DNA of 5,487 nucleotides from Lachnospiraceae bacterium. GTDB taxonomy: Bacteria > Bacillota > Clostridia > Lachnospirales > Lachnospiraceae. How positions within the stretch are numbered: the first letter of the stretch is position 1; every line of letters begins with the position of its first letter. Location of the stretch: the NCBI GenBank assembly GCA_003519685.1, contig DOWG01000003.1, forward strand, positions 1 to 5,487, read 5' to 3'. Below are positions 4,153 through 5,487 of the stretch, piece by piece. Made by a program: the position numbers and the translations under genes. The notes under the pieces were generated by a model. The model had not been told where the DNA came from and made no database searches. It was given only the letters and a program-made list of their open reading frames with translations.

Positions 4153-5433
4153 ATGATAATACATGTAGTACAGCCGGGCGAGACAGTCAGTTCCATTGCG
4201 AATTTCTATGGAATATCAGAGGAATGGTTAATTCGGGAGAACGGAATCGACACCCCGGGGCAGCTGGCCGTGGGCGATACCTATGTAATACTTTTCCCGG
4301 AAGCTGTCTATACGGTTATGGAAGGGGACACCCTGAAAGGCATTGCGGATGCTTTTGATGTGACGGTAATGGATTTGCTTAGAAACAACACGTATCTATC
4401 CGGCCAGGAAGATTTGAATCCCGGTGATACGATTATTATTCGTTATATGAATGAAAAAACCGGTCCAATAGCAGTGAATGGCTTCGCCTACCCATTTATT
4501 AACTTAAATATACTCCGGAAAACATTGCCTTTTCTGACGTATTTAACGATTTATAGATATACCATTACGCAGGAAGGAGAATTAACGGATATTAATGATA
4601 CTGCCATTATTCAAATAGCGAAGGAATATGGGGTGGTACCCATCATGCTGTTAGATTTTGAAGACATGGTAAGTAGCGATGAAAATAATTTTGGCCATCG
4701 TCTTCTTACCGATGAAGAGATACAGAATCAATTTATTGAAAAGATTCTTCGGAGGATAGAATCAAAAGGATATATGGGATTGAGCTTTAATTCCCGCTAT
4801 ATTTATCCGGAATACAGGCAATTGTATATGAATTTTATTAATAAACTTGCGCTTCGGTTAAAGAAAAAAGGATTGCTTGTCTTTTTTATATTAGATACGA
4901 ATGCATTTGAATTAATATCCGGGATCATGTATTCTACGCAGAAATCCTTTAACATAAGTACAATTGTTGATAGCAGCATCCTTTTGACTTATGAAATGGG
5001 GATGGCGGTCAGATTTCCGGTAGGTGCAATTGATATCCATATGGTGAAGGAACAGGTACGAAATGTGCTAAATCTGATACCGCCGGAAAAAATGCAGTTA
5101 GGCATATCAACCGTAAGCTATCTGTGGGAGCTTCCTTACAAGGAGTGTATCACGAGAGGAAATGCGATTTCTAATACGGCAGCGGTACAATTAGCAAGAA
5201 GCTTTGCCATTCCAATTCAGTTTGATATAATGACAGAAACAGCTTTTTTTAGCTATGCGGAATTTGGCAGGGAGTTTTTTATACGGTTTAAGGACGCAAG
5301 GGGTATGGATGCCTATATGCGATTGGCAGATCAATGCGGACTAAGTACTATTACGATATGGAATATCATGGATTTTTTCCATTGCTTATGGTTGATTCTG
5401 AATTCCCGGTATGAGATCGAAAAAATGATTTAA
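4153..5433 (+). CDS. LysM-LysM-GH18 protein of the SleL/YaaH type, catalytic residues lost (probable pseudo-glycosidase)
   Basis: At 426 residues this has the full length and layout of SleL/YaaH spore-cortex N-acetylglucosaminidases: two peptidoglycan-binding LysM repeats (2-48 and 52-97; HVVQPGETVSSIA and YTVMEGDTLKGIA) and a GH18 barrel (about 107-420). No signal peptide is present, as in SleL/YaaH. Family landmarks survive: YLTIYRYTITQEGEL (130-144), LTYEMG (278-283), LIPPEKMQLGI (308-318), FKDARG (379-384) and IWNI (402-405). But where active members read roughly GYxGVNIDFEY, this reads GYMGLSFNSRY (206-216): the two acidic positions that matter most, Asp and the catalytic Glu, are Asn213 and Arg215, and no acid remains in DxxDxDxE. 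The GYDWTLPY-like region reads SYLWELPY (323-329 covers YLWELPY). The reading frame is intact, so it is not a simple pseudogene. Likely a binding or structural wall/spore-coat protein; hydrolysis is unlikely. Shine-Dalgarno AAGAGG sets the start. Confidence 0.88.
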   Translation: MIIHVVQPGETVSSIANFYGISEEWLIRENGIDTPGQLAVGDTYVILFPEAVYTVMEGDTLKGIADAFDVTVMDLLRNNTYLSGQEDLNPGDTIIIRYMNEKTGPIAVNGFAYPFINLNILRKTLPFLTYLTIYRYTITQEGELTDINDTAIIQIAKEYGVVPIMLLDFEDMVSSDENNFGHRLLTDEEIQNQFIEKILRRIESKGYMGLSFNSRYIYPEYRQLYMNFINKLALRLKKKGLLVFFILDTNAFELISGIMYSTQKSFNISTIVDSSILLTYEMGMAVRFPVGAIDIHMVKEQVRNVLNLIPPEKMQLGISTVSYLWELPYKECITRGNAISNTAAVQLARSFAIPIQFDIMTETAFFSYAEFGREFFIRFKDARGMDAYMRLADQCGLSTITIWNIMDFFHCLWLILNSRYEIEKMI

Positions 5434-5443
5434 AAAAACGAAG

Positions 5444-5474
5444 GCAAGCCGGATGATAATTCCGGATGATTTGC
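5444..5474. repeat. Hairpin and 9-bp direct repeat after the LysM-GH18 gene
   Basis: CCGGATGAT occurs twice (5449-5457 and 5462-5470). The same stretch can fold as CCGGA (5449-5453) with TCCGG (5461-5465), flanked by GCAA (5444-5447) with TTGC (5471-5474). On the + strand no T run follows before the window ends. On the - strand the hairpin is followed, after 5 nt, by seven T (complement of 5432-5438), so it could be a terminator for a convergent gene beyond the right edge. The stem is weak. Confidence 0.3.
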
Positions 5475-5487
5475 GGGACAAGTTATT

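Overview
The window looks like chromosomal DNA of a low-to-moderate-GC, probably spore-forming Clostridia (Lachnospiraceae-like) bacterium. The grounds are a Gram-positive lipoprotein-type binding protein, strong AGGAG-like ribosome binding sites, an L-box (lysine) riboswitch, and a SleL/YaaH-type LysM plus GH18 spore-cortex-hydrolase relative. The taxonomic placement is inference. All genes read on the + strand.

Layout. Bases 1-876 hold the 3' part of a membrane-protein gene of the DUF4153 type, cut by the left edge. Immediately after it come two overlapping sigma-A-like promoters (894-922 and 907-935). They are followed by a leader of about 400 nt with a complete lysine riboswitch aptamer (about 1005-1187), an intrinsic terminator (1216-1240), and a previously unassigned stretch (1241-1339) that can fold into a compact H-type pseudoknot ending just before the Shine-Dalgarno sequence. 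Three genes then make up a polar amino acid ABC importer: lipoprotein binding protein (1352-2239), permease (2334-3107) and ATPase (3238-3972). A large hairpin without a T tract (2258-2306) lies between the first two. After a 180-base gap with an imperfect inverted repeat and an 11-bp tandem repeat, a 426-residue LysM-LysM-GH18 protein fills 4153-5433. The last 54 bases hold a small hairpin and a 9-bp direct repeat.

How it works together. The importer has one binding protein, one permease (presumably a homodimer) and one ATPase. The riboswitch predicts that it imports lysine, or lysine and close analogues, and that it is shut off by transcription termination when intracellular lysine is high. 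No terminator is visible after the DUF4153 gene, so the riboswitch terminator may also stop its transcript.

Most notable points. (1) The GH18 domain keeps its full length and fold-level motifs but has lost every acidic residue of the catalytic DxxDxDxE motif, with Arg in place of the catalytic Glu, so it looks like a pseudo-glycosidase that binds peptidoglycan. (2) There is a candidate pseudoknot between the riboswitch terminator and the binding-protein start. (3) The leader contains a short hairpin and an exact 7-bp pairing that together suggest how the antiterminated state forms.
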